From: JARRLC01 sp050290865
GTDB taxonomy: Bacteria > Pseudomonadota > Alphaproteobacteria > Rhizobiales > Rhodomicrobiaceae
Direction: 5' to 3'
Assembly: GCA_050290865.1 (NCBI GenBank)
Contig: JBNKIW010000078.1
Coordinates: 1-9,081 of the forward strand
Length of the DNA stretch: 9,081 bases
Positions 1 through 6,394 of the stretch are shown here, in pieces. Each line of letters begins with the position of its first letter. The stretch's first letter is position 1. Position numbers and translations under genes: made by a program. The notes under the pieces were generated by a model, which ran no database searches, was not told the DNA's origin, and worked only from the letters and a program-made list of their open reading frames with translations.

Positions 1-209
1 TCAAGCATCCGCACTCCAGCGACATATCGCCGAACCACCTCGACGACGCCAGTACCAAAATGTCCGCTTGGTAAGTTGGCGCGAATGGTCTCCGCCCACC
101 CTCCTGACGGCACGCTCTTGCCCGCTTTGCTGGCCTTGTTCAAGGCTGTGCCGCTGTTTCTTGCCTTGGGGGCTTGCACCAGTGACCGGGCGTCGGCCGC
201 GGTGCGTCA
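1..209. other. Left-edge region without a supported gene
   Basis: I see no gene I can support here. On the minus strand the frame of the NicO gene stays open after its tandem TGA TGA stop and runs off the window edge for about 68 codons, with a plausible amino-acid mix (for example GGWAETIRANLPSGHFG) but no ATG in frame before the edge and no clear ribosome site. On the plus strand a frame entering from the left ends at a TAA near position 81 and could be the last 23 codons of a neighbour. Neither matches a family I recognise. No terminator-like stem with a T run is visible after the NicO gene. Confidence 0.4.
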
Positions 210-1151
210 TCAAAACGGCCGCATCGGCCCCAGCGAATGCCAGAACAGACTGGCGCCCACCACCGTGACAAGAAGGCATACGGCAATGGTGGCATAATCA
301 TAGAAGCGATCGGTCCAGCGGCTTCCCGCAAAGCGCGCTGCCAGTTCGCGTGATCCGACCGCGAGCGAGGCAAGCGCAGATACGGTGATGGCCGTCCCGG
401 CCGCCATCACGAAAGCCGAGATGATGCCCGCCCAAAGAATGCCAAGCCTCAAAGAGAAGAGAAGTACGATGATGGCGCCGGTGCAGGGGCGGATGCCGAC
501 TGCGAGGACAATCGAAATCACCTCGTGCAGCACCAGTTTCTTCTCCAGCGTACGCGGGTCGGGCATCTCGTCACTCCCCGCGACACAATTACCGGCAGCG
601 TTTTGTGACACGAATTGCCGTCTTAGGTGAACGGTCAGGAAATAGAGCCCCGCCGCGGCGATCAGTAGCGCACTCACCCCGACGAGGATCACGGCAGAAC
701 ACGCCTGAACGAGCGCCGCGAGAACCGCGATCACAATGCCGCGCCGCAGCGTTGTCTTGTTCGCCAGCATGTAGGACGAGATCACCGCCTTGCCATGTCC
801 GGGCCCGGCGGCGTGAAAGATGCCGTAAAGGAAACTCATGCCGATCAGGAACAGCGCGGCACTCATGGCATCGCCCGTCTTCAGGGCGCGCATCGCCGCA
901 GCCATCTTTTTCTGAAAGGCACGCTGCGCATCAACAATCATCCGCCACCACCCACCGGTGCCGACAAGCCCCCGCTGAGGCGCGCTTTGCACCCCGAAAG
1001 GCGTGCGCCCGCCCCTCACAGGCGGCGGGGATATGGCCGGGGTCTTTCGCGCGACGGTCCTGCTTGCATCGTGTCCTGCCGTTCCATCCTGGGCCCAAGC
1101 AGGTGCTGCGAAGACTATCAGGGCCAGCAGCAGAAACACTCTCATGCGCAT
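210..1151 (-). CDS. NicO-family nickel/cobalt transporter (RcnA-like permease)
   Basis: This is a 313-residue inner-membrane protein of the NicO/RcnA type, which moves Ni2+ or Co2+; the direction of transport cannot be read from sequence. A signal-like N-terminus (residues 1-21, ending AWAQ) is followed by a periplasmic stretch. The first core helix (about 97-117) leads into the family signature HAAGPGHGK (113-121). Further hydrophobic segments lie at about 136-172, 207-235, 238-268 and 286-305, and the second signature RPCTGA is at 221-226. No His-rich loop is present. The ATG at 1151 is chosen over the upstream GTG at 1184 because a GAGG lies 9 nt before it, inside the end of the DUF1007 gene; the stop of that gene is 11 nt upstream, so the two are probably co-translated. 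The segment between about 160 and 172 looks shorter than I remember in relatives. Confidence 0.85.
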   Translation of the reverse strand: MRMRVFLLLALIVFAAPAWAQDGTAGHDASRTVARKTPAISPPPVRGGRTPFGVQSAPQRGLVGTGGWWRMIVDAQRAFQKKMAAAMRALKTGDAMSAALFLIGMSFLYGIFHAAGPGHGKAVISSYMLANKTTLRRGIVIAVLAALVQACSAVILVGVSALLIAAAGLYFLTVHLRRQFVSQNAAGNCVAGSDEMPDPRTLEKKLVLHEVISIVLAVGIRPCTGAIIVLLFSLRLGILWAGIISAFVMAAGTAITVSALASLAVGSRELAARFAGSRWTDRFYDYATIAVCLLVTVVGASLFWHSLGPMRPF

Positions 1152-1162
1152 CGCGAAAAGCC

Positions 1163-1866
1163 TCAGGGCGCCGGTTGCGGGCACGTGATCGTAACGACCT
1201 TGGCATAGAGAGCCGCAATCCTGGCGGCAATGTCGGGGTCGGCGAAATAGGAATCGCCGAGCGACTGCAACCTGGTCGTTTCGGTGGGATCAGGCCGCGG
1301 ATCCTTGATGACGGGTGTGCATCCGGCCGGGCCGGAGGACAGACGCACGGGGTTCCTGTCGGCGAAAGCGAAATCGACGAAGAAGCTTGGATCGGATATG
1401 ATAAGGGAAAATTCTGCCGTTTTGCTGAACGGCACTGGCTGTTTTAGCGGGACTGTCAGATGCAACGATAATATTTCATTTTTGTACTCCAAATAATAGT
1501 CCTTCGGCTCATCGCGCGCGATGACTTTTCCGGAGATCCTCGGAAATGTAAAATACTCGAATTCATTCAAAGAGCTTATATTGACGTCGAGGAGGCTCTT
1601 GAGTTCTGCCGCGGTGTATATCCCGTCGCTGTTCTGATCGAGCCCTTCAGTTGCGAGCGAAGCATACATTTCATCGAACGACCATTTTGCCGCAATCCGA
1701 TGATCGCCTTGTCGGCGTTGTAAAGCACCTGAGTTTCGACCGTTATCCAGACGTGAGGATGTGCGGCCACGCCCGCGGTTGAAATTAGCCATGGCGCAAC
1801 CGGCGCCACCGCCCGCAGCGGCGTTCGCAGTGCCCTCCGACAGACAGTTTGCACGCCGTAGTGCAT
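1163..1866 (-). pseudogene. DUF1007 family periplasmic protein, frameshifted
   Basis: DUF1007 proteins are exported partners that sit beside NicO transporters, usually annotated as a periplasmic component of nickel/cobalt transport. The first frame starts at 1866 with an Arg-rich, signal-like leader and reaches AAHPHVWITVETQVLYN, the typical mature start with the HPHVW motif. The family text then continues in another frame as KWSFDEMYASLATEGLD, an acidic stretch like a Ca-binding loop (DQNSDGIYTAAEL), and on to the stop at 1163. The break is in a run of four T (1685-1688; four A on the coding strand). One extra base there would give GLRQKWSFDEM and a 234-residue protein, normal for the family. 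It may be a real lesion, programmed slippage or a sequencing error. The gene is visibly AT-richer than its neighbours. Confidence 0.8.
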
Positions 1867-2049
1867 TGACGTTATTCCGGAAAAGCGCTTCTGTAAGGAT
1901 GTAATATTGTAGCCTCCGCATGTATCTGCGAACTATGGCCAACCTGTGATGGCGGAACCGGTTGGCGGGCGGTCAGCGGCCTCTGAGGCGATCATGCTGG
2001 CCGCATAGGCAGGTTTGGCGTCCGGGCCCGCACGACAACATAGCGTGTC
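1867..2049. other. 183-bp intergenic region upstream of the DUF1007 gene
   Basis: No gene is supported here. On the minus strand a TACAAT (1906-1911) could be a -10 element about 40 bp before the DUF1007 start, but I see no convincing -35. GCGGCC (1976-1981) and GGCCGC (1999-2004) form a 6-bp inverted repeat with a 17-nt spacer. No T run follows it in the sense of transcription, so I do not call a terminator. The change in base composition and this gap suggest the metal-transport pair is a separate transcription unit from the MBL gene. Confidence 0.35.
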
Positions 2050-2886
2050 TCAGAACTGATGGCTTACCCCCGCAGCTCCGGCTGATACCCGTTCACCAAA
2101 GGCCGTCCGAAGCACATCTGCGGCGCCTTGACCAGTGCAGTGGCAGGGCACAATGATCTCGGGATCGAACCGGCGCAACGCAGCCACGGTTTCCTCCAAA
2201 CGGTCGCGGCTGGCGTTGAGCAGGTGAAAGCCTCCGATTATGGCCCGGACCTTCTGTTCACCGCTCGCAGCTTGTATGGCGCGAGCCGTGTTCACCACCC
2301 CCGCGTGAGCGCAGCCAACGCAAACAATCAGACCATCATTCGTCCGGACCCAAAGGGCCATGTCGTCTTCAATCGGATCCGGGCATTTTCCTTCCTGATC
2401 GCAGTAGAACGGTCCGCCGGGGTCTTCAAAATCCGTCTCTCGGGGGATCTGGCCGGTGACACGGACCCCTTCGGAAAGCGACATCGGCCGCGTTACCCAG
2501 TGAAGCCTTTCCGCAGGCAGCGCCCTGATGGCACCCATGGCGTCCTCCGGCATTTGAATTGCCCTCACCACCTCGCCTCGAATGCTGTAGCGGCGCTGCA
2601 TGATCCCGGAATGGCCGTAGACACAGACTCTCTGGGCAGCTTTCAGGACTTGGGGAACCCCGCCGGTGTGGTCATAATGCCCGTGGCTCAGCACAAGGAT
2701 GTCGGCTTCACAGAGGTCCAGACCGAGGGTTCTGGCGTTGGCTTCCAATGCGTTCCCCTGGCCGGTGTCGAAAAGGATGCGCATGCCGTCGGCCTCGATC
2801 CATAATGACAGCCCATGCTCGGCGATAAGTCCATCGCCGGCACGGTTGTCGACCAGAATCGTGATCTTCACCTGACCAGATATCAT
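2050..2886 (-). CDS. Metallo-beta-lactamase fold hydrolase of the dihydropterin/RFA-P synthase-like group
   Basis: This 278-residue cytoplasmic protein has the MBL fold. The metal-binding signature HGHYDHTGG is at 68-76. Further candidate ligands are H194 in GCAHAG, H221 in GGFHLL and H249 in PCHCTG. An N-terminal LFDTGQG (38-44) is typical of the group often annotated as 7,8-dihydropterin-6-methyl-4-(beta-D-ribofuranosyl)aminobenzene-5'-phosphate synthase. That name comes from archaeal homologues, and the real substrate in bacteria is unclear. A Cys-containing insert lies at about 162-168. The ATG at 2886 is 25 bp after the stop of the NifX-fold gene, with only a weak GGGTG as ribosome site; a GTG a few codons downstream is an alternative. 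Position and strand make it the likely last gene of the operon. It could have a redox or pterin-related role, which is inference. Confidence 0.8.
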   Translation of the reverse strand: MISGQVKITILVDNRAGDGLIAEHGLSLWIEADGMRILFDTGQGNALEANARTLGLDLCEADILVLSHGHYDHTGGVPQVLKAAQRVCVYGHSGIMQRRYSIRGEVVRAIQMPEDAMGAIRALPAERLHWVTRPMSLSEGVRVTGQIPRETDFEDPGGPFYCDQEGKCPDPIEDDMALWVRTNDGLIVCVGCAHAGVVNTARAIQAASGEQKVRAIIGGFHLLNASRDRLEETVAALRRFDPEIIVPCHCTGQGAADVLRTAFGERVSAGAAGVSHQF

Positions 2887-2911
2887 CGAAGCACCCGGCG
2901 TTCCCGGCTGC

Positions 2912-3250
2912 TCAGTGGTCGCAGCGGTTTGCGCCTGCTTCCAGCGTCCCCGCGAGGTAATCGCTGACCAACCGTTCGGGAGTATAGACGGGTGCGCCGA
3001 CGATCACCTGAATGCCCGCTTGGGCAAAGAGTTCATAGGCGCGCTGCCCCATGCCGCCGGCGATGATTACATTGGCGCCACGCTCTGCCAGCCACGGCGG
3101 CAAGAGGCCCGGCTGATGCGGGGGCGCAGCGACGTCTTCGCGCTTCAGTATCGTTCCGGCCGCATCATCCACATCGACGAGAGCGAAGCTCGCGCAATGG
3201 CCGAAATGCGTCGCAAGTTTCCCGTCCGCAAGGGGGATCACGATCCTCAT
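2912..3250 (-). CDS. NifX/ORP-fold protein (dinitrogenase FeMo-cofactor biosynthesis domain), third copy
   Basis: This 112-residue protein consists of one NifB/NifX/ORP-type domain, a ribonuclease-H-like fold that holds metal-sulfur clusters or their precursors. Visible landmarks are the start MRIVIPL, HFGHCASFA (about 16-24) with a candidate ligand Cys, PPHQPGLLP (about 43-51), the glycine turn IIAGGMGQRA (62-71) and a C-terminal NRCDH. An ATG seven codons upstream (3271) is rejected: the strong Shine-Dalgarno AAGGAG (3260-3265) lies inside that extension, 9 nt before the ATG at 3250. A 92-bp gap separates it from the upstream ATPase gene, so an extra promoter or a processing site is possible, but I recognise none. 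Its partners are probably the two ATPases encoded just upstream. Confidence 0.85.
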   Translation of the reverse strand: MRIVIPLADGKLATHFGHCASFALVDVDDAAGTILKREDVAAPPHQPGLLPPWLAERGANVIIAGGMGQRAYELFAQAGIQVIVGAPVYTPERLVSDYLAGTLEAGANRCDH

Positions 3251-3342
3251 GGGTTTGTTCTCCTTATCCATTTTGCCTTCTATCCTTACACCTTGCTCAT
3301 ACGAACTGGCCTGTTCGGGCCATGTCTTCGCTGTCTTTTCTT
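3251..3342 (-). other. 92-bp intercistronic gap with a small hairpin
   Basis: This gap lies between the second ATPase gene and the third NifX-fold gene. TGGCC (3307-3311) and GGCCA (3318-3322) can form a perfect 5-bp stem with a 6-nt loop. No T run follows on the transcribed strand, so it is not a standard terminator. The strong AAGGAG at 3260-3265 serves the downstream gene. No sigma-54 or sigma-70 promoter is convincing. Confidence 0.35.
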
Positions 3343-4203
3343 TTACAAAGCGAGTTGCTGCCAGAGGCGATGGACATCCTCAGCACAGGGCGCGCCGGTC
3401 TCCACAACCGTCCGTTCCTCGATCTGGGCGAGAGTGACCGAGCGGTCATAACGGATGCGGCCAGCGACGCGCGCGCCCGCGCGGCGCGCCTTCTCCTCGA
3501 TGCGCTCAGTCATATCCGGATTGAGGTCCCACTTGTTCACGCAAATCGCGGCGGGTATCCTGAAGTGCCTTGTCAACGAGAGGACTCTCTCCAGGTCATG
3601 CGCCCCGGAAACGGTGGGCTCGGTGACGGCCAGAACCAGCGCCGCGCCTGTCACCGAGGCGATGACCGGACATCCGATCCCAGGCGGGCCGTCGATGATG
3701 ACCATGGAGCGATGCTGCTCTTCCGCGATCCGCCGCGCCTGCTCGCGGACCGTGGAGACCAGCTTGCCCGAATTTTCGGCGGCCACACCCAGCCGCGCAT
3801 GGACCATCGGGCCGCAGCGCGTATGCGATATCATCCACTCGCCGCAAACGCGCTCGGGGAAGTCGATGGCCTGGTCGGGGCAAAAACGAACGCATACGCC
3901 GCATCCTTCGCAGGCCACGGGGTCGATGACGAAATCGTCCTTTTCGCTCGACATGACGGCGTCAAACCGGCAATGCGTCAGGCACTTGCCGCAGCCCGTG
4001 CAGTCTTCCTGCCGAATGATCGCCTCGTGGCCGCTGCGGAACTCGTGGCGCTCCCTGATGCGGGGCGAAAGCACGAGATGGAGGTCAGCCGCGTCAACGT
4101 CGCAATCGGCGATCACCGGCTGGTCTGCCAGCACGGCGAACGATGCCGTCACGCTGGTCTTGCCGGTGCCGCCTTTGCCACTGATGATGACAAGTTCCTT
4201 CAT
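3343..4203 (-). CDS. MinD-family P-loop ATPase with inserted 2x[4Fe-4S] ferredoxin domain (second of a pair)
   Basis: This 286-residue cytoplasmic ATPase is of the MinD/Mrp (SIMIBI) class. The deviant Walker A GKGGTGKT is at 9-16 and a DCDVDAADLH segment at 33-42. A ferredoxin-like insert carries C68, C71, C74, C78 and C98, C101, C104, C108, two CxxCxxCxxxC sets able to bind two [4Fe-4S] clusters. The Walker B region ends in DGPPG (171-175), followed by a Cys at 178. Such proteins accompany ORP/NifX-fold genes in anaerobes and are thought to couple ATP hydrolysis to cluster assembly or transfer. Its ATG overlaps the stop of the upstream paralogue (ATGA at 4200-4203), with a GAGG 7 nt before the start, so it is translationally coupled and probably made in fixed ratio with it. 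The pair may act as a heterodimer; that is inference. Confidence 0.9.
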   Translation of the reverse strand: MKELVIISGKGGTGKTSVTASFAVLADQPVIADCDVDAADLHLVLSPRIRERHEFRSGHEAIIRQEDCTGCGKCLTHCRFDAVMSSEKDDFVIDPVACEGCGVCVRFCPDQAIDFPERVCGEWMISHTRCGPMVHARLGVAAENSGKLVSTVREQARRIAEEQHRSMVIIDGPPGIGCPVIASVTGAALVLAVTEPTVSGAHDLERVLSLTRHFRIPAAICVNKWDLNPDMTERIEEKARRAGARVAGRIRYDRSVTLAQIEERTVVETGAPCAEDVHRLWQQLAL

Positions 4204-5060
4204 GCGCCTGCCTCTGCGTGGCTGTTCGGCTCCCGCATCTTGATTTCTTCGATCAGGTTCTGGAACAATTCCCGGTATTCGGGCAGCGCATCCACGATCA
4301 AGCGTCCTCTGGAGTAAGCTTCGGCAATGCGGCGGTCCTCGGGGATTTCGGCGAGGATCGGGATGTCTTCCTCGCGGCAGAACGAATGCACCCGGCCGTC
4401 ACCGATGCCCATCCGGTTGACGACGACGCCGGACGGCATGCCCAGCTCTCGCACCATATCCACGGCAAGCTTGAGATCGTGCAGGCCGAAGGGCGTAGGC
4501 TCCGTCACGAGCAGCACGAAATCGGCGCCGCGAAGGGTGGCGACGGCCGGGCAGGACGTTCCGGGAGGCGCATCGAGAATGACTTGCGCCCCTTCCCATA
4601 TACGGGCCTTGACGGCGCGGATTACGGGCGGGGACAGGGCCACGCCCACGTCGATGCGCCCCTGAACCAGCGTGACATCGCCTGCCTCGACGATCTCGAC
4701 GACGCCTATGCGCCTGTCCACCTCGCGAATGGCGTCATCGCGGCAGACCTTCGCGCATCCACCACAGCCGTGACACATCTCCGGAAAGACGAGCGGCTTG
4801 AGGCCCAAGGAAACGATGGCGTGGTATTGGCAGAAACGGCTGCATTTGCCGCACTCGGTGCAGCGGGCTTCGATGACCTCGGGAACCGGAATGGTGACGG
4901 CTTTCCTCTCGATCGTGGCCCCCTTCAAGAACAGGGAATCGTTCGGCGCTTCGACATCGCAATCCAGGAGCAGCGCGCCGGAGCCGAGCATGCGGGCCAG
5001 ATTCACGGAAACGGTGGTTTTGCCGGTTCCCCCCTTGCCGGAAGCGACTGCGACGATCAT
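4200..5060 (-). CDS. MinD-family P-loop ATPase with inserted 2x[4Fe-4S] ferredoxin domain (first of a pair)
   Basis: This 286-residue paralogue of the next gene has the same order of parts. The deviant Walker A GKGGTGKTT is at 8-16 and DCDVEAPN at 33-40. The ferredoxin insert has C67, C70, C73, C77 and C96, C99, C102, C106. The Walker B region contains DAPPGTSCP (163-171), and LLVTEPTPFGLHD follows at about 183-195. I take the ATG at 5060, not the longer frame from 5150: it forms an ATGA overlap with the stop of the TrmO-like gene (5057-5060), and the protein then begins directly with the family start MIVAVASGKGG. The extra upstream residues are TrmO coding sequence read in another frame. Role as for its partner: probable ATP-dependent handling of metal-sulfur clusters for the NifX-fold proteins. 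Confidence 0.9.
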   Translation of the reverse strand: MIVAVASGKGGTGKTTVSVNLARMLGSGALLLDCDVEAPNDSLFLKGATIERKAVTIPVPEVIEARCTECGKCSRFCQYHAIVSLGLKPLVFPEMCHGCGGCAKVCRDDAIREVDRRIGVVEIVEAGDVTLVQGRIDVGVALSPPVIRAVKARIWEGAQVILDAPPGTSCPAVATLRGADFVLLVTEPTPFGLHDLKLAVDMVRELGMPSGVVVNRMGIGDGRVHSFCREEDIPILAEIPEDRRIAEAYSRGRLIVDALPEYRELFQNLIEEIKMREPNSHAEAGA

Positions 5061-5557
5061 GAGCCGCCGCCCCTGTAGCCACGCAGGCCGCGCTGCCGCT
5101 CCGTCTCGTCGTCCACTTCGTCCTGCCAGCCATTGCGGGTTGTTTTCCACACATCGAACTTGGCAGTGTAAGGCTTGATGTCGAGCAGCGGCGTGCCGTC
5201 CAGGATATCCACACCGAGGATGTGGAGGACGTTGCTCTCGCGGCGCAGCAGTTTAACGACGCTCAGGCCGATGGGATTGGGACGCCAGGGCGCGCGTGTC
5301 GCGAAAATGCCGCGTTCCACGTCCTGGAGAAACGGCTTGACGGTGAGCCCCCTCGTCGCGGCGCGATGCAGGTGATAGATGAGGTGAAGGTGCGAAAAGC
5401 CTTCCAGATCGTGCAAGCCCTCCGCAAACTTCGGCAATATCTCAACCCGGCCCTCGCAGCTCTCGGCGTAGGCCGGCTGAATGGGCGTCTCCTCCGCGGC
5501 GTTATGCTCGCTGCGGATCACGCCAATCGGCTTATAGGTGATGAGGGTTTCTTCCAT
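5057..5557 (-). CDS. trmO: TrmO-like (TsaA/YaeB domain) protein, single-domain form
   Basis: This 166-residue protein matches the TsaA-like beta-barrel domain of TrmO, which uses S-adenosylmethionine to N6-methylate t6A37 in certain tRNAs. Family motifs are YKPIGVIRS (8-16), DLEGFSHLHLIY (50-61), FATRAPWRPNPIGLS (85-99) and DGTPLLDIKPY (120-130). E. coli TrmO has about 235 residues with an extra C-terminal domain, so this is the short form seen in archaea and many anaerobes; its true substrate may differ. The ATG at 5557 is preferred to the frame running to 5704: a GAGGG lies 9 nt upstream and the start sits 2 nt after the stop of the ORP-like gene. Its 3' end overlaps the first ATPase gene by ATGA. 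The tight packing suggests a role tied to this operon. Confidence 0.85.
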   Translation of the reverse strand: MEETLITYKPIGVIRSEHNAAEETPIQPAYAESCEGRVEILPKFAEGLHDLEGFSHLHLIYHLHRAATRGLTVKPFLQDVERGIFATRAPWRPNPIGLSVVKLLRRESNVLHILGVDILDGTPLLDIKPYTAKFDVWKTTRNGWQDEVDDETERQRGLRGYRGGGS

Positions 5558-5559
5558 TC

Positions 5560-5916
5560 TCAGTGGCCCTCGACATCCGCCGATTTGGCCTCGCTCAGCT
5601 TGCCGGCGCGGTAGCGGTCGAGAGCTTCCACCACAGTGGGCGCGTCGGTGTTGTAAATGGCGATCCCGGCAGCCTGCAGCACGCGGAAGGCTTTCGGTCC
5701 GCAATGTCCGGTGACGAGCGCTTTCGCTCCCAGCCTCGCGACGGTTTCCGCCGCCTGAATCCCCGCTCCTTGCGCGGCCCGCGCGTTTTGCTGATTGTCA
5801 GCGATTTCGAACGTGCCGCTGTCCAGATCGTAAATCAGAAAACCGGGAGCGCGCCCGAAACGGCTGTCAAACGGAGCATTGAGATCGTTCCCTGACGTTG
5901 TGAAGACTATTTTCAT
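5560..5916 (-). CDS. ORP-like NifX-fold protein (candidate metal-cluster carrier)
   Basis: This 118-residue protein is a single NifX/ORP-type domain. It has the typical start MKIVFTTSGNDLNAPFDSRFG, then NQQNARAAQGAGIQAAE (41-57) and TGHCGPKAFRVLQAAGI (69-85). These match the Orange Protein subgroup of COG1433, whose D. gigas member binds a Mo-Cu sulfide cluster. That this copy holds the same cluster is inference. The ATG at 5916 is chosen over the frame reaching 5973 because an AAAGGG lies 7 nt before it and the protein then starts exactly at the family N-terminus. A strong 10-bp RNA hairpin lies just upstream (5944-5976), and the TrmO-like gene begins 2 nt downstream. Of the three NifX-fold proteins here, this one looks closest to ORP itself. 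Confidence 0.87.
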   Translation of the reverse strand: MKIVFTTSGNDLNAPFDSRFGRAPGFLIYDLDSGTFEIADNQQNARAAQGAGIQAAETVARLGAKALVTGHCGPKAFRVLQAAGIAIYNTDAPTVVEALDRYRAGKLSEAKSADVEGH

Positions 5917-5943
5917 TACGATGCCCTTTTCCTTAAGCAGGAG

Positions 5944-5976
5944 CCAATGAGCCACCTGCCGCGGCCGGCCCATTGG
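5944..5976 (-). promoter_or_regulatory. Intercistronic RNA hairpin before the ORP-like gene
   Basis: CCAATGGGCC and GGCTCATTGG on the transcribed strand pair over 10 bp with one G-U wobble and a 13-nt loop. On the plus strand the same position is an A-C mismatch, so the full stem exists only in the minus-strand RNA. It lies in the 87-bp gap between the DUF5320 and ORP-like genes, 27 nt before the ORP-like start and just upstream of its ribosome site. No T run follows, so it is not an intrinsic terminator; an mRNA-stabilising or processing role is more likely. Confidence 0.6.
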
Positions 5977-6003
5977 TCCCGATCCACCCGAGCGATCAGA
6001 CGC

Positions 6004-6366
6004 TTATTCTTTCGTCGCTTGCGTCTCGATCTCGCCCAGGCGATTCTTGATGCGATTCAGTTCCGCCTGCAAAGCATCGGCCTGATCTCTTAGCGCCTGC
6101 TTTTCTATTTCCGGACCGGGTGCGGTGCCGCCGCCGGAACGCATCCAGCCCGGCAGGCCGGTGGCGCGAAACATGTTCCGCCATCCGCGACTCGCACCGC
6201 CGTTGGCCCGGCCGCACAGGCCGCGGCCCCCCGCGAACCCCTTCCCCATGCGTGGGCCGGCCGCGGGATCGGCGTAACCCGGCGCGTCGTGCCCGGCGCA
6301 GTAGCCACCCGCGCGACCGCTCATGGCGCGCGTTCCCATGGGGCCTGTTCGATCTCCTCTTGGCAT
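6004..6366 (-). CDS. DUF5320-type glycine-rich protein with C-terminal coiled coil
   Basis: This 120-residue protein begins MPRGDRTGPMGTRAMSGRAGG, the hallmark of DUF5320 proteins, which occur beside NifX/ORP-fold genes in anaerobes and archaea. The first 80 residues are rich in Gly, Arg and Ala, with Cys at 23 (GYCAG) and 51 (GLCG), and look flexible or metal/ligand-binding. Residues about 86-115 form a heptad-like coiled coil (EIEKQALRDQADALQAELN), suggesting oligomerisation or docking. Function is unknown. The ATG at 6366 is preceded at 9 nt by AGAAGG; an upstream in-frame TTG (6384) is not needed. It is the second gene of the operon, 28 bp after the NifX/zinc-ribbon gene, and is probably an assembly partner of the NifX-fold proteins (inference). 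Confidence 0.8.
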   Translation of the reverse strand: MPRGDRTGPMGTRAMSGRAGGYCAGHDAPGYADPAAGPRMGKGFAGGRGLCGRANGGASRGWRNMFRATGLPGWMRSGGGTAPGPEIEKQALRDQADALQAELNRIKNRLGEIETQATKE

Positions 6367-6394
6367 TCCTATCGTCCTTCTCAAAGGTCAGTTG

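Noticed and set aside
76..297. Plus-strand ORF with a lipoprotein-like signal (LALGAC)
   Set aside because: It overlaps the 3' end of the NicO gene antisense, has no ribosome site, and no recognisable sequence follows the apparent lipobox.
605..1447. Long plus-strand ORF of 280 codons
   Set aside because: It is antisense to the NicO and DUF1007 genes, very Arg/Ser-rich, has no recognisable domain, and its length is explained by high GC.
1930..1950. Second sigma-54-like promoter (TTGGCCATAGTTCGCA) before the DUF1007 gene
   Set aside because: GG-to-GC spacing is one base short and the -24 block is imperfect; sigma-54 promoters tolerate spacing changes badly.
1990..2035. Cobalamin-riboswitch-like B12 box (AACCTGCC) upstream of the metal-transport pair
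   Set aside because: Only a few core bases match, the preceding block is misplaced, and there is no room for the rest of the riboswitch before the MBL stop codon.
3251..3271. Upstream ATG giving a 119-residue NifX-fold protein
   Set aside because: The strong AAGGAG lies inside the proposed extension and is placed for the ATG at 3250, which also gives the family N-terminus.
3322..5078. Long plus-strand ORFs opposite the two ATPase genes
   Set aside because: The minus strand has clear P-loop and ferredoxin motifs throughout; the plus-strand frames show none and are shadows.
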